Notes: a model not told the origin generated them from the letters alone. 64,000 nt of DNA from Russula earlei (GCA_025769875.1 JAGFNK010000032.1:1-64000), one strand, 5' to 3'. Counted from the stretch's first letter, positions 19,342-32,394 are shown. Numbers and translations are program-made.

Positions 19342-22300
19342 CTATGAGACAACGTCGAGGCCAGCTTCTGCAGTTGTCCTGGGCCGATGTGGACTCGCCG
19401 GGATCCGAAACGTCTGCTGCGATAGGGCACTGTGTGGCGCCTCTCTGAGGTAAGGAGTCAGCGGGTTTGGCGAATTAGCCTGTGCGCTACGCGACCGTGA
19501 GAGACTGGCACTGAGATGTGAGTCGTCAGAGGGTGTCCCGAGGTAAGCACTATTGCTGGAGAGGCCGTTTACCAGGGGTATGTGTGGTCGAGGGGTCGGC
19601 GTGCTGGCGAATGATGATACATGGAGTAAGATGACAAATACTTCGGTCGCGTTAGTGAGTTCGACCATGTTGGTTCGTAATTCCGAGGACAAGGGATGAG
19701 AATTAACGTATAACTTCACGTCAGTGGAGAGGTGGATTACAAGCTGAAGAATCAGGCGAGGAACATGAGCGAAGCGAACATGAATGTGAAAACAGTCGAA
19801 GTCACCTTGACAAAGAGATGCGCATCGTTTCGAATTGACTTTCCTTCGACAGTCGCGCCGTCCTGCAGCAATTCGATGTCTGTTTTCAGCTGTTGCGTTA
19901 CGTTCTGGGCCTTAACAAGCGTCTCCTTGATATCTTCTCGCTTTTCCGGCAGGTCGGTAAGAATACGATCCATCATCGCCCAGACGGGCGGTGCAGCCTC
20001 TACCGCCTTGCTCATGGCATCAATCGCCTCTTTATCCAACAGATTATGGAGAGTAGTCGGGCCATCCACCGGTATTCGACCGGGAGTGGAGGGCGAATAG
20101 GCAACCGATGACTCCAATAAAGACGAGAGGGATCCTTGCCTTGAATGGAAATCGTCAAATTGGGAACCCTTTCGAAGAGGAGCCGCTGTTGGTGAGCCAT
20201 TCTGTAAGGGTAGTAAAGTAGGGTGACGTCGACTGGCGCGAGGAATAGGGATCTCCGCTGCAGTTCCCGATGCAACACCTTTCTGCATGACTGTAAGCTC
20301 AGAAGAAGAAGCCATGAATCGACCAATCTCAACGTCCTTGGAACTGAAGGACCCCGCATGCCGTCGCGCAATGTGAGTTCTCTCGGTAGGTCCGGGACTG
20401 TCTGGGGGGACAAGAATCGGACGGGGAGGGATGGGTAAGAACGGAGATGAAGGACTTGGTATAATATTCAGCGAAGGAGGGTGAGGAAAAGTTTGACCAC
20501 CTGGACGTGTCTTCGTTAGTGGCGGAGGCCGATGGTCCCGTAGAAGAGGTTCAACAGCTTCGAGGTGTGGGACCATTGATTGCCATGCATTGGAAATTTC
20601 CGCTGTGGCACCGTAGAGTACCAGTAACATCTGTCTCGTGTATCGAACGTCATCTTGAGTGGCCAGCACTTTCAACTGAAGGGCAAGAACGCCCACAGCT
20701 TTACCAAAAATAGTTAGATTATCCTTACAACTTTCAACGACGGCTCTACAGGCCGAAGGTGATGGTAGCACTCGACGGCTCATCGAATCGAAGCGGTCCA
20801 ATGCGTTGATCAGCTGGGTGATATAACTGCTCGCAGGGTCAAGTACTTTCAGCAGTACGGATGCTAGCCGCTCATCAATGGCATATACCGTATAATGATG
20901 AAGTGCCTGGTAGATCTGAGATACCGCAAATAGTATTCCGCGAGCAGCATCCGTCACCCGAAGGAGAGAATCGGGAATGGTCTTGGAAATGGTGGTTGAT
21001 TGCAATACGGAAAAGCGGCGGAAGTATGAATGTCGTTCACCATCCATTGTGGGAGCTGGGCGACCGGGGGAGATGGGAGAAGAGGCAACGTCTCCGTTGA
21101 GGAATGTCTGATCCGGGCGCGAAATGATAGGCACACTCTCGGATGAACTCGAAGAGTCTTGCCGGGAGGAAAGGAATTGATCAACAGACCGGTTGACGGT
21201 AAGGGGGTTCCACAATGGGGTGGTTGGTGACCTGGTAGGTGTTTCCGGCCCTCGTGGAGACTTAGCCCGCCTTAGATCCGGCATACTCTTCTTTGAAAGA
21301 AGATTTGGTCGCACTGGAGTTCGACTAGATCCAGCGTAGGACGCGTTGCGAATGTGGGCGACAGAGTCAGAAATGGGCTTCAACATATCGTCATCAGTAG
21401 ATGAGTCGATAAATTCGTCCGGAACAGGTATGTATGCGTCCGGTGAGTGAGACTGCGGTGAAACCCGACCAGTAAGAGAAAGAGGTCCTAAAGAGATGGG
21501 AGACGGTGCTGCAGAATGTAAAGACGATAGGTCAGACGGTTGCATCATGGAGCTATCAAACTGAGTGGAGGTCGTTGATGAGGCTGAGGAAGACCTTGCA
21601 TGGAGAAGTGGGGCATCGTGGAACCCGATCTCTTGACCCGCGGATGTTGCAAAGTCGGTTCTGCAGGAGGTGAGTTGAGGTTATTTCAAGATGATAGCGG
21701 ACTGACCGTCGTGGCTCCAAACCCTGTTCCTCGCGCCGGATCGAATCAGCTAGTAAGTTACGATGTTCCGAAGGAGTATTGTCCTCAATCCATTGTTGAA
21801 CTGCCTTGATGAAGTGCTTCGTGGGAGACTGCGTTTCCATGACCCTCTTGGGAGGCCACTCCCAAGGGTTCTGCTCTGCTCGTAAGATTGAGAGATGGGT
21901 GAACTTTACCAGGTAAGGAGGCAATCTGGTAATTTTGTTTCGATAAAACGAGAACACCTGAACGGCCGCAAAGACATAAGCGAGTCTGTCGAGGTGACAA
22001 AGCAAGACTTCCGCACCCGAAGGTTGACCAAGGTCCCCGGTTGTGTGGGCAGTCTCTTGACCTTATTACGGCCGATGTCGAGAATCTCAAGTGAAGGCAT
22101 GACGGTGAGCTTGACAACACGCAATGTCAATTGTGGACGATATCTCATATGGATAGTCGATGAGCTCACAACATCAGGAAACACGGTAAGGCAATTGTTT
22201 TTCAAGTTGAGGTAACGAAGGCGAGATAGTAGCGCAAAAGCCATGGGTAGTGTAGCGAGCCTATTAGAGGCTAATGTGATCCTGGCAGTCGGATACGGTT

Positions 22301-22593
22301 AAGAATGTGGATGATTGATTTGCAGGTCAAGGCGTCACGCACCTCAGCACAGAGCTCTCATCTTCCATGGAATCCTCGCGCCCCACGGTGGCGAGCTGCT
22401 CCGCACCGTATTCGCCTATGTCTGTTAAACCCTTATGACTGAAGTCCAGGGTCGCGCCATTGTCCTCGGATTGGAGTAATGCCTCAGAGATGCGCACGTG
22501 GTTAAGGGAGGTGGCAGAGGTGGGTGACAAATGTCCTTGACGATGCAACGAGAAACCATTAGAGATTTGGGTGCCTACTACGCTGGAGTCCAT
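19342..22593 (-). CDS. SOG2: Sog2, leucine-rich-repeat protein of the RAM network
   Basis: Sog2 works with the Ndr kinase Cbk1 in the RAM pathway for polarity and cell separation. The N-terminal exons give leucine-rich repeats: [48 protein letters not shown] and [15 protein letters not shown], then [11 protein letters not shown]. The large exon (19752-21548 region) is the Sog2 family domain, with helical segments such as [18 protein letters not shown] and a Ser/Pro-rich linker. A last intron near 19790 joins LFVK to [12 protein letters not shown] and the conserved [17 protein letters not shown]. The start is taken at 22593 (MDSSVVGTQ); an upstream in-frame ATG at 22713 would leave only 5 bp to the start of SPB4. 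About 1,000 residues, intact. Confidence 0.88.
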
Positions 22594-22718
22594 GACGGAC
22601 GCCAGCGAGGGACGAGTGATGAGTCGATCGGCTGTTCGTTGACGACGATGGATAGATGGATAATTACTCTCTACTTGCCGGCCCGGAATGACCACTGCAG
22701 TACTCGCTCGCACCTCTT

Positions 22719-25195
22719 ATGTCCGACTCGGCTGCACCTGCATATGCCGGATTATGGTCGTCCTTGCCCATACCATTGACAGAGTGGATGTGAGTAGCTT
22801 AATGCTCTCTAGACATTATCTTGACATTCGCCATATCAGCCTTGACGTGATTCAGTCCATGGGTCATGCCCAAATGACCCCGGTTCAGGCTTCCACCATC
22901 CCCCTATTCATGCAGAACAAGGACGTCGTGGTAGAGGCAGTTACAGGCTCAGGAAAGACCCTGGCATTTGTGATACCAATTCTTGAGCGTATCATCAGGA
23001 GGGAGAAAAAATTCACGCGTAATGAAATTGGCGCCTTGGTCATCAGTCCAACAAGGTGACTCTCCACCCTCATCTATAATCTCAAAGTTGTTTAATATTC
23101 CAAGGGGCTCAGGGAGTTAGCATCACAGATACACTCAGTTTTCTCTTTCTTTTTGTCATCCCAACCTCCAAGTACGCCCAGCACGGATGACGATGCTTCA
23201 CAAACACTGTCCGATGGCCCCCTTCCTCCCGCTCTTCTCCTTGTATCCTCATCGCAATCTTCCCCTGCTCAAGATGTGGAACGCTTCCTCAAGCACGGAT
23301 CGGACATCATTATTGGCACTCCTGGTCGCGTGGAGGAATTTCTACTCGGTAAAGGCAAGACCACTGTCAGCACAAAGGAACTAGAGGTGCTCGTCCTCGA
23401 CGAAGCAGACCGGTAGAGCAGTCAGATCTACACTATGTAGGACATCAATTACTCAAATCAACGATTATTGTTTAGGATACTGGACCTGGGTTTTCAACAA
23501 AGCTTGACAAATATCCTTTCCAGGCTACCCAAGCAACGGAGGACCGGCCTGTTCAGTGCCACAATGACAGATGCCGACGCAATGTCGGAACTCGTCAGAG
23601 CGGGCTTGCGCAATCCCGCTCGTATCGTCGTCAAAGTACAAGCTAAGCGGCCATCGGCTATTGGTGATACACTTGTAGACAGCGGAGATGTGCAACACGA
23701 GCGCCGGATTCCCCCTGGGTGCGTCCATTGTAGCGTATTTGTCGAGGTCTAACTCCCATATTTTTGCGCGTGATAGTTTGACAATTTTTGGGCTTATATG
23801 CCACCATTCCGAGAAGTTGGTCCAACTTATGCGTGTCATTCTGTATGAGACTCGACAGCACCAATTGACTCGATTTATACTGTATTTTGCGACTGGCGCT
23901 TCCGTTGACTACTTTTATAGAGTACGTGGATTTTTTTGATCCCGCTCACTGCCCAAAGTCTCAGCATTGCAGATTTTACCGTTGTTCCTGCCAGAAACCG
24001 TCCAGCTCTTCTCACTTCACGGCCACCTCACCCCTTCCGTGCGGACGCGAACATTGAACTCGTTTGCAAACTCTATCTCGACTGCAGAAGCTCCTTCGTT
24101 GCTCCTGGCTACAGATGTCGCCGCTCGAGGATTAGACATTCCTGATGTGGATGCTGTTGTGCAGTTTGACCCGCCGACGGATGCCAAGGCGTTCTCTCAT
24201 CGATGCGGTCGTACCGCGCGTGCTGGAAAGCAAGGTCGAGCTTGGGTCCTCCTGGCGGACCAGGAGCATCAATATCTCGGTGAGACACGCAATACCTGCA
24301 GCAATATAGGCGTGTTGATTCACTCCATCTCAAGATTTCCTTTCAATACGCAAAATACCCGTAAAACGTCATGACCGCTTGCGCGAGAACGCAGCGAAGC
24401 CAAGCGATGAGCCAGAGGGTCAGACTGCATCCCGCTATCTTGCCACAATACGAAACCATCTCTTGCAGGACAGGGCGCTCCACGATTTGGTTCGTCCCGC
24501 TACTGTTTATATTCTCCTTGCATGTTCCGTCTGATTTCGATATGTAGTCGACAAAGGCCTTTGTCTCTTTCATTCGAGCTTATAGTAAACACGAAGCTTC
24601 TTTTATATTCCCAATGAAGAGTCTTGACTTTGTCGGCGTTGCCGAAAGCTACGGACTTCTCCGCCTTCCTCGAATGCCAGAGCTGAAGGGCATAGAAACG
24701 TCAAATTGGCGGGATGCCGATATTGAGGTGAGATATTTAACGTCTGGGGTTTCCGCATTTGAATTCAGGACCTTTGTCAATTATATTCCTCAGTGGGATA
24801 GTTATTCTTACGCTGACAAAGCTCAAGAAGCGAAGCGCTTGAAAACATCCACAGGAGTCGAACGATCCAGCGACTCAAAGCGATCCTCATCAAAAGGTAC
24901 TGGTGACCACGTCCCGTGGAGCAAGCAGCTTTCCAAGAAGGACGCAAAGGAGAAAAGACGCGTTCAAAAGACAAGGAAGAAGGCATGGATGGCATCTAAC
25001 CGGCCCCGAGAAGAGCACAAGAGCCCTACGGCCCTCAAGAGAACACGATCTGACGGCGAAGAGAGATTTGTGGATTCGGCTGAGGGTGAGGACGACTGGA
25101 CGTCGCTAGCCGAGGAGGAGAGATTGGCGAAGAAATTGAAGAAGGGTAAAATCAGCCAGGCGGAGTTTGACGCGACGACATTCGTCGACATGTAG
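22719..25195 (+). CDS. SPB4: Spb4, ATP-dependent rRNA helicase for 60S ribosome assembly
   Basis: A DEAD-box helicase acting in the nucleolus on pre-60S particles. The first exon starts [11 protein letters not shown] and joins across a 50-bp intron to give [14 protein letters not shown]. Motifs in order: Q motif MTPVQAS, motif I AVTGSGKT, Ia [39 protein letters not shown] and [10 protein letters not shown]. The Spb4-type C-terminal extension follows ([17 protein letters not shown], then [14 protein letters not shown]), and then a Lys/Arg-rich tail with [18 protein letters not shown]. There are about ten short introns. The order of motifs and the C-terminal extension distinguish it from other DEAD-box families. 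The stop is at 25193-25195. Confidence 0.9.
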
Positions 25196-25771
25196 TGGGT
25201 GTTCGCGTCGTGACTTTATCGATCATCTCATTTCACACCCAGTCGCTTGGGTCATGCATTCGGCGGCGACTTTGGCCTTGACACATTCGAAGTGCATCCC
25301 TGTCGTTATATTGTATAGTGGAGCCTTCTCAGTCAAACTGTCCTAGTCAAGTGTCGGCATCCCTGCTACTGAAACTGTCCACAAACTCTCACTTGGCAAC
25401 ATGAGAATCATTGTTCCCTGCTCTGTATTGTGAATATTTGAAACCAACTCACTGACAGAACGCTTGCGGAGTTGACTTCCTGTCGTCATTCCGTGCAGAC
25501 GAGACAAGGATACCACAACGCAAGTGTGTTCTGTTACTAGGTTCTCTTTCGTTTGCAAACTTCATCATCGAAAGTTGGATACTGGGCCTAAAGGGAAGCG
25601 GGTCTTCTCTCAATGTGCCAACAATCAGAAACGACAGATATGGGGGAATGCAATGATTTGAAACTCTAGACATATGCAAAAGCTACGTACACCAGCGCCA
25701 TTACTTTTGATGTTAGCAAGTCCGAACTAAACTGATAATGAATACAACGGCCGGGATCCGTAGACAACCCT
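25196..25771. other. Convergent 3' intergenic region
   Basis: The region lies between the stops of SPB4 and the Hsp70 gene. It should hold both 3' untranslated regions. Short open frames exist but show no domain or plausible splicing. Confidence 0.6.
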
Positions 25772-28008
25772 TTAGTCAACCTCCTCAACGCTAGGGCCGT
25801 CCTCGCCACCAGCGCCGGGGAAGCCTCCTGGTGCACCACCTGGAGCACCACCCGGGAAACCAGCACCGGGGAAACCTCCTGCTGCACCTGCACCAGCCTG
25901 AGAATACAACTTCTGCATAATGGGGTTCGCGATGGCCTCTAGTTCCTTTTGTTTCTCGTTGTATTCTTCGATCGACGCCTCTTGCGAAGCATCGAGCCAA
26001 GAGATGGTGTCATTGACTGAGCTCTCCAACTTCGACTTATCCGCCGCATCGAATTTGCTGGCGAGCTTTTCATCGTTTAGGGAGTTGCGGAGATTGTAAG
26101 CATACGACTCGAGGCCATTCTTCGCAGAAATACGAGTAGCGGCAGCTTCGTCCTCGGCTAGAGCGACGTGTCAACGAGAGTCTGTCAGGAATAAAGTGGG
26201 ACAAGTACCCTTGTATTTCTCGGCATCGTTGACCATCCGCTCAATCTCCTCCTTCGACAAACGTCCCTTGTCATTGGTGATCGTGATGCGATTAGATTTA
26301 CCGGTAGTCTTATCTGCTGCAGAGACATTCAAGATACCGTTTGCGTCGATATCGAAGGTGACCTCCACTTGGGGAACACCGCGAGGAGCTGGAGGGATAC
26401 CGGAGAGCTCGAATTTCCCGAGAAGATTGTTGTCTTTTGTTCGTGCACGTTCACCTTCATATACTTGGATAAGCACACCTGGCTGGTTGTCTGAATATGT
26501 GGAAAAGATTTCGGATTTCTTTGTAGGGACCGTCGTATTACGTTTGATGAGCGCGGTCATTACACCGCCAGCTGTCTCAATACTGCGATAACGTTAGCCA
26601 AGGGTAGTCACAAATTCAAATGAAAGACATACCCGAGGGACAGAGGCGCGACATCGAGGAGTAGAAGGTCCTGGGTCTTCTCGGAAGTATCGCCAGATAG
26701 GATAGCAGCCTGGACGGCGGCCCCATACGCAACGGCCTCATCCGGATTGATACTTTTGTTGGGCTCCTTGCCATTAAAGAAATCGGACACGAGTTTGACA
26801 ATGCGGGGGATGCGAGTGGAACCACCGACGAGGACAATCTCGTGCACATTAGCCTTGTCAATCTTCGAGTCGCGAAGAACCTTTTCAACAGGCTCCAAGG
26901 TACTGCGGAACAGATCTTGACAGAGCTCCTCGAAACGTGCGCGGGTGAGGGACGTGTAGAAGTCGATGCCCTCGTAGAGGGAATCAATCTCAATCGTTGT
27001 GTTGGTGGCGGACGAGAGTGTACGCTTGGCGCGCTCACAAGCGGTGCGGAGACGACGAAGTGCACGGGCGTTCGAGGACAGGTCTTTCTTGAACTTGCGT
27101 TTGAACTCCTGGACGAAGTGATTGACGAGGCGGTTGTCAAAGTCTTCTCCGCCAAGGTGGGTGTCACCGGCCGTGGCCTTGACCTCGAAGATACCCTCCT
27201 CGATAGTCAAGAGAGAGACATCAAAAGTTCCACCGCCCAGGTCGAAAATGAGAACGTTCCTCTCCCCGGAAACTTTCTTATCGAGACCGTACGCGATAGC
27301 AGCAGCGGTGGGCTCGTTGATAATGCGAAGAACGTTGAGACCGGAAATCGTACCAGCATCCTTCGTGGCCTGACGTTGCGAGTCGTTAAAGTAAGCTGGA
27401 ACGGTGACAACCGCATTCGTAATGGTGCCACCGAGGTAAGATTCCGCGGTCTCCTTCATTTTCAAGAGAACCATGGATGAAACTTCCTCCGGTGACTGAA
27501 CGAGGGGGATGAGCGTCGAAAATGAGCAGATCCGACTCAATTCATACTCACGAATTCCTTCTCCTCGCCACGGTACTGGACACGAATGTATGGCTTGCCA
27601 CCCTTGTTGAAGACCTTGAACGGAAAGTGTTTAATATCGGCCTGTACCTCGGGTTCATCGTATTTACGGCCGATGAGACGCTTGGCATCGAAGACCCTGG
27701 TACAGACAGATGAAAAAAAAATTAGGACGACGCTACGATAAGGTCACGTAGTAGATACGTACGTATTGTGGGGGTTCATCGCGACTTGATTCTTAGCGGC
27801 ATCACCAATCAAGCGCTCATTCTCCGAGAAGGAAACGTATGAAGGGGTCGTGCGGTTACCCTGGTCATTCGCGATAATCTCGACGCGATCGTTTTGCCAG
27901 ACGCCGACGCAGCTATAGGGTAGAGGTAAGAAGACGGAGAGAGGGCGGAAAGGAAGCTCACGAGTAAGTTGTGCCGAGATCGATACCAACAGCTTTGTTG
28001 AGAGCCAT
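25772..28008 (-). CDS. SSA: Cytosolic Hsp70 chaperone, Ssa type
   Basis: An ATP-driven chaperone of the cytosol and nucleus. It starts [20 protein letters not shown] with no signal or transit peptide. The nucleotide-binding domain has [29 protein letters not shown] and [10 protein letters not shown]. The substrate-binding domain has [14 protein letters not shown] and [15 protein letters not shown]. The C-terminal Gly/Pro-rich repeats ([11 protein letters not shown]) end in EEVD, the tail that binds TPR co-chaperones and marks the cytosolic branch. About 650 residues with several introns, standard for Ssa. A TATA box and an imperfect heat-shock element lie upstream. The tail excludes the ER (HDEL) and mitochondrial relatives. 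Confidence 0.95.
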
Positions 28009-28061
28009 CGTCGTAGTAGAATGAGAAGAAAGAGTGGGGCAGAGAAGATCGAACTCTGCGG

Positions 28062-28069
28062 TTTTTATA
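28062..28069 (-). promoter_or_regulatory. TATA box of the Hsp70 gene
   Basis: On the minus strand the sequence reads TATAAAAA, 54 bp before the ATG. Highly induced fungal Hsp70 genes commonly have TATA promoters. The short distance implies a brief 5' leader. Confidence 0.6.
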
Positions 28070-28102
28070 AGTGATAACTAACGCATATTTTTTTCGATGG
28101 CA

Positions 28103-28115
28103 TTCCAGAGTCTTC
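28103..28115 (-). promoter_or_regulatory. Imperfect heat-shock element
   Basis: TTCCAGAGTCTTC matches the three-unit pattern TTCnnGAAnnTTC with one mismatch (GAG for GAA), and a further TTC follows at 28116. It lies about 35 bp upstream of the TATA box of the Hsp70 gene, where Hsf1 would be expected to bind. Binding is inferred from position and pattern only. Confidence 0.5.
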
Positions 28116-28488
28116 TTCGACGTTCCACAAGGGCCTTCACTTGCTTAAGTAAGCTGTGCTTTCCTTATCGAGTGGCAATGCCAATCCAAATAGTGTACAA
28201 TGCAGTCCCTCCACCACGCCAGATACCCTTCATCTATCCTCCCCGTGACCCGAGTGCGTCATCTAAACTACGGTGTGCTTGCAAATCTCGCAGCACAGTA
28301 GGGTCCACTGCTCAACCGTCAGCTCTTCTTTCTTGTCAATGTTTTCTCTCACTTGCCTGGCAGTACACTTCTCCTGCGAACATGAGCCCCACCTCCTGAA
28401 GGTGCCTGTTCCAAGCTAGTCCCAACCTCAGGAAGAGGTCGCTGCACGGCCACATGAGAACGCAGTGAAATCAATATCTCTATGTCCT

Positions 28489-30713
28489 TCAACTCACATC
28501 CAGACCTGGGTCCGCAGTGGGCACCCGTTCGATCCCGCTATCATCCAAATCATGCGGTAGTTCGCCATCGAGCGATACCGCATTGAGATCCATGGCCAGA
28601 TCCGCAATGTCACCATCATCGGGCGGCGATGGAGGAGGAGGCAGCGGCTCGTCTTCGGCGAAGCCCTCAGGCAGGTGGCCGTTCGCATTCTCAAGCGCTC
28701 TCGCCCGAATTTTCTTCCAACTCTCATATCGTTCCATAGCGTGTTGCCGTTCCCTACGGAATAATTTAATAGGATGTCGATGAGATCAAGTAGGCAACTT
28801 ACTCAATTTTCTTCTGCTTATACTGCTGCATCGTCTCGTCGAATAGGTCAGGATTGAGTTCCATAAAGAGCTTGAGCGCATTATACACCATGCCATGTAT
28901 CGTACTGGAACGATGTGTAAGCCGAGCGGGAAGACGCGACGAAAACTGCCTGCACCGATTCCAGTGTGATTTTGAGTTTTGGTACAAAGCAGGGAACACG
29001 ATCGGCAGAATTACTGCCATGTTGTCGCTCATCAGGTTGACGATGTACTCGTTATTCCAATAGTAAAGAGCGCGTTCCGCCACTTGAAAGTGTTGACTGT
29101 TGATGCACCGTGCAAGCTGCTGGAACAAAGACACCTGGATCTTCTGAAACTCCGCAGGATCGATCACATCCAGGATTTCCTCCACTTCGCTCAGATACAT
29201 CACTTCCTTGGGAGAATTTACTTTCGGCCAGTATTTGAGGAGACCAAGCACAACCTCTTCTGCCAGAGTGCCGTCCTTTTCCAAAAACTGAACGACACAG
29301 TACGCGAGTTGCGGATGGTACATAGAGAGACTCTTGACCTTGTGAAGCGGGATAAGGACGCGCATCAAGAAAGTCTTGTGTTCATCCTTGAGTGGCAACG
29401 CGAAGCCATTGATGATGGATCCCAAAATCTCTAGGAGCTCAGCAATGCCGTTGTGCCGTTCGGTCTCGTAGATAAAGTGATAGAACACGTTATTGATAGA
29501 ACGCCTGATGGGTGCGCGGAGATTGAGAAACTTGCCATATATCCTGTGTAGGGTGGTCTTTAAAAAGTCGCGTTCGCGAGGATCCTCCGAATCAAAGAGC
29601 TCGAGCAGATTTAAGACAAAGGATTGGTCGATGTAGCGTTTGGCTAGATTTGTGTTGAAATCTGGGCTCTCGACGAAGCGGAGAAAGAATTCGTAAACGA
29701 TCTTTAAGTGAGGCCAGGCAAGCTCAAGCACAGGTTCGTCTTCCTCTGGGTCGAACGCGTCACCTGTAGGGTTCACGGGAGGGGGTATGGAGCGAAAAAG
29801 GTTGGTAGCGAACTGGTGGAGCATCCAGCTTGTGAACTCGCATGAAGGACGGAAAGAAGGACGGAGCGCACCATCTTGATCACCTCGGGGTATATGGTTT
29901 CCGAAATAACGCCACGTTGGGTAGTAATGTACTCTAGCATTTCGTGCAGCGTCTGCGCCTTGATCTGTTTGCCCTTGAGCTCAGAGCTAGCGTCGTTGAA
30001 GTCAAAAAGGACATGACACTGGTGTAACTTTTTAATGAAAAGTTGGGTGCGCTCGTTGGGTGGGATCTCTGAGGCGATGATAAGACGATTGAAGGGTAGG
30101 TGCGAAAGCGATACAGCAGACCTATGAATGGAGGGAGCCGTTCGATCTCGACTTTCTCTGTGACGACGAAGCGACTGCTCCTCTGTTTTCTCGGGGGCTT
30201 ACCGACAATCGGTATGGTATCCTTGGGGCCTCGGAGACGGTTCAGAGGACTTGTTCTCGGAGGAGTGGCAGAACCCCCTGGTTCGAGGCCGATGGACAAG
30301 CGCTCTGGGGAACCATAACCGCCACTATTTCGTGAGATCGGATCTGAGCTATCTGGGCTGACAACTACAATAGGTGGCGCGGGAGCAGCCCTATCGACGG
30401 CTAGTCTGCGTTCTTGGGGAGGTACGGTTTGAACAGAAGAGCGAGAGGACTGCGATGGTGGCTGTGGTGCGAGGGAGTGGTTGCCTCCATTTTGTCCGGA
30501 GGCATTCGGAAGGGAGGAGGCTGGACCAGACGCGGAGGACTGGGGGGGTAATGCAGAGGAACTAGAAGCAGGGGACGGCGCTGGAGATTGTTGTTGAGGG
30601 GGTTTGTTTTTCGAAGAATTGGTGTCTTTGCCTCGAAGCTAAGAAAAGAGGTCAGTCAGAGAAGACAAAGAAATGGGAGGAGATTGTACTAAAGATTTCT
30701 TAAAGCTTTTCAT
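28489..30713 (-). CDS. RTS1: PP2A B56-type regulatory subunit Rts1
   Basis: The B56 (B') subunit directs protein phosphatase 2A in mitotic and septation control. The first exon MKSFKKSL joins LRGKDTNSS after an intron at about 30,690-30,640. A low-complexity Gln/Pro/Ser N-terminal region ends near [14 protein letters not shown]. The conserved B56 HEAT-repeat core follows, with [54 protein letters not shown] and [13 protein letters not shown]-terminal exon with [18 protein letters not shown] and an acidic Pro-rich tail follows. The final codons are uncertain, because the last GTGAGT could be a splice donor or read into the stop at 28489. About 640 residues. Confidence 0.9.
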
Positions 30714-31093
30714 GTTGTGACTGAGAGGGACGGAGCGCAAAGCAAATACGGAATCGATACGATGCGATGAACGGGATAATGGCAAGCGTGAGAGAAACAG
30801 TCGACCTCGTGATGCGTGACAGTCCCGTGACGCTACATCACAGGCAGAATTGCCCGCCCACCATCTACATCTTCCATGGCCGCCATATATTCTGTCTATA
30901 CCTCTCCGACACACCCCCCAATACCCGATCACCTTCCAACTCTTATAGTGACCCCCCATGGTAAACCTTCCTTCTGCCCATTTGCACCTTTGTTCATACT
31001 CTCTCATCTAGGTCAACCCTCCAATATCCTCTATTCTTATCTTCACACAAACTTCGTGCGGTCTCTCGCTACAAATCCTTATTCCCCTTACTC
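30714..31093. other. Divergent promoter region RTS1 / unknown gene
   Basis: These 380 bp separate two start codons on opposite strands. The plus-strand side is rich in CT tracts before 31094, as in many fungal promoters. No specific binding site stands out. Confidence 0.5.
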
Positions 31094-32027
31094 ATGCCTC
31101 TCTCGCAGAACGCCGAGAATTACCTTTTGACACCCTCGCCTCAAGGCGACCTCTGCGTTGCCAAGCTCTTCCCTCCTCGCAACACCCCACCTGCCAAGGG
31201 TTCTGCCTCAGATCCCGGTCATGGCTCTGGTCATGGCGGCGCTTCTCGCGTCGTGCGTTGCGAGGCATCTCGCAACCTTAAATGGTCCATCACAAACACT
31301 GGCGTAATTTCACCCATTTATAAGCTCTCTCTTCCATCCCCCGATTCACCGGACCTTCCACTTTTTCAAATTTCAAAGCCAAATCCGAACGCTGCCTTCT
31401 GGAGCATGTTCTACTTTGCCTATGCAGGACACAACATACCCCCGAAACGAATTGAGTTTGGCAAGATCCAGAAAAATCCTCCTGGCCCCAATGGCGGCGG
31501 CACTCGCATCACGATCTCGGGCAAAAGTACGGAAGAGAAGGCAGTCTGGCAGACACTAGGGGAGGGTAACGAGGATTGCGTAGAATGGGTTGTTCTTTGT
31601 GCAGCCTTGAATCTTCTAGAGTGGGCCAGACTCTCACGTTCCTCCCAATCTACTCACGCAACTCCACAGTGACGAGATTATCAAGGCAGCAGAGAAGAAT
31701 CCGATTCCCGCCGCCCCCATGCTTGCAGGTGCTCCCAGCGCGAACGGCCGTTTGGCTCCCGTTACTCTACGTGACCCTGGTCCTGCGCCTCAACAAATGT
31801 CACAGCGTGGTTCTCCTCAGGGACAACCGGGCATTCCATTACAACAGAATCGGCCTCCGCAAGGTTATCCTGCCGTACGTGCGCAAGGCCAACCCCCTTC
31901 CAAAGGTTATTTGCCTGGTCAGGGTCAACCTCATGCTGGGCAGCCTCGTCAAGGTGTACGCAACATGATTCCCGCCGCTCGTGCACCTCAGCCGCACGAG
32001 ACTCAGCAGACTACTCGAAGGTTCTAG
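31094..32027 (+). CDS. Conserved fungal protein of unknown function
   Basis: Two exons separated by a 52-bp intron near 31620-31671 give about 293 residues. The join GAT-GAC-GAG restores LLDDEIIKAAEKNP. The N-terminal 190 residues are well ordered, with RCEASRNLKWSITNTGVISP, a conserved-looking core FWSMFYFAYAGHNIPPKRIE, and EEKAVWQTLGEGNEDCVEWV. The C-terminal 100 residues are Pro/Gln/Gly-rich with repeated GQP and QGYP motifs and look disordered. I recognise no catalytic motif or named domain; my impression that basidiomycete homologs are common is from memory. No membrane segment or signal peptide. It is divergent from RTS1 and convergent with CIT1. Confidence 0.75.
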
Positions 32028-32394
32028 CACCGCGGTCCGCCTTGTACATCCGCGGCTGGTGTTATTTATTTATTCCGCATCTCTCGGTTGAACCTTGCTC
32101 GCTACCCTTTGTCACCTTATTTTGGGATCGTTTCTGTTGTTTGACTATTGTGATAAGGGGGCTCCTGTGTCGTCTATCTCTTGTTCCTTTGGTGTTTGTG
32201 GTATTTCGATAACTACCAGCAGCGAGACCTCAACATACCCATGTTCTAAACGGCACGCTTGACAGAATGCAAACGTCTTTTGCATTGCCACAATCAATTC
32301 TATAAGCGTAGCCTCGGATGTCCCAGCACTTATCATTAAATGCTTTTGCTGATTATATCTTGCAGGGTGTCCATGGATACGGCTGCTGAGGAAG
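32028..32394. other. Convergent 3' intergenic region
   Basis: It contains the 3' flanks of the unknown gene (+) and citrate synthase (-). Nothing beyond likely untranslated sequence can be seen. Confidence 0.5.

Noticed and set aside
19732..20100. 122-residue plus-strand frame inside SOG2
   Set aside because: It is a shadow of the SOG2 coding strand; the minus frame carries the conserved Sog2 sequence.
26842..27480. 212-residue open frame on the strand opposite Hsp70
   Set aside because: Long antisense frames in Hsp70 genes are a known by-product of codon bias. It has no domain or plausible start context, and the sense strand is a complete Hsp70.
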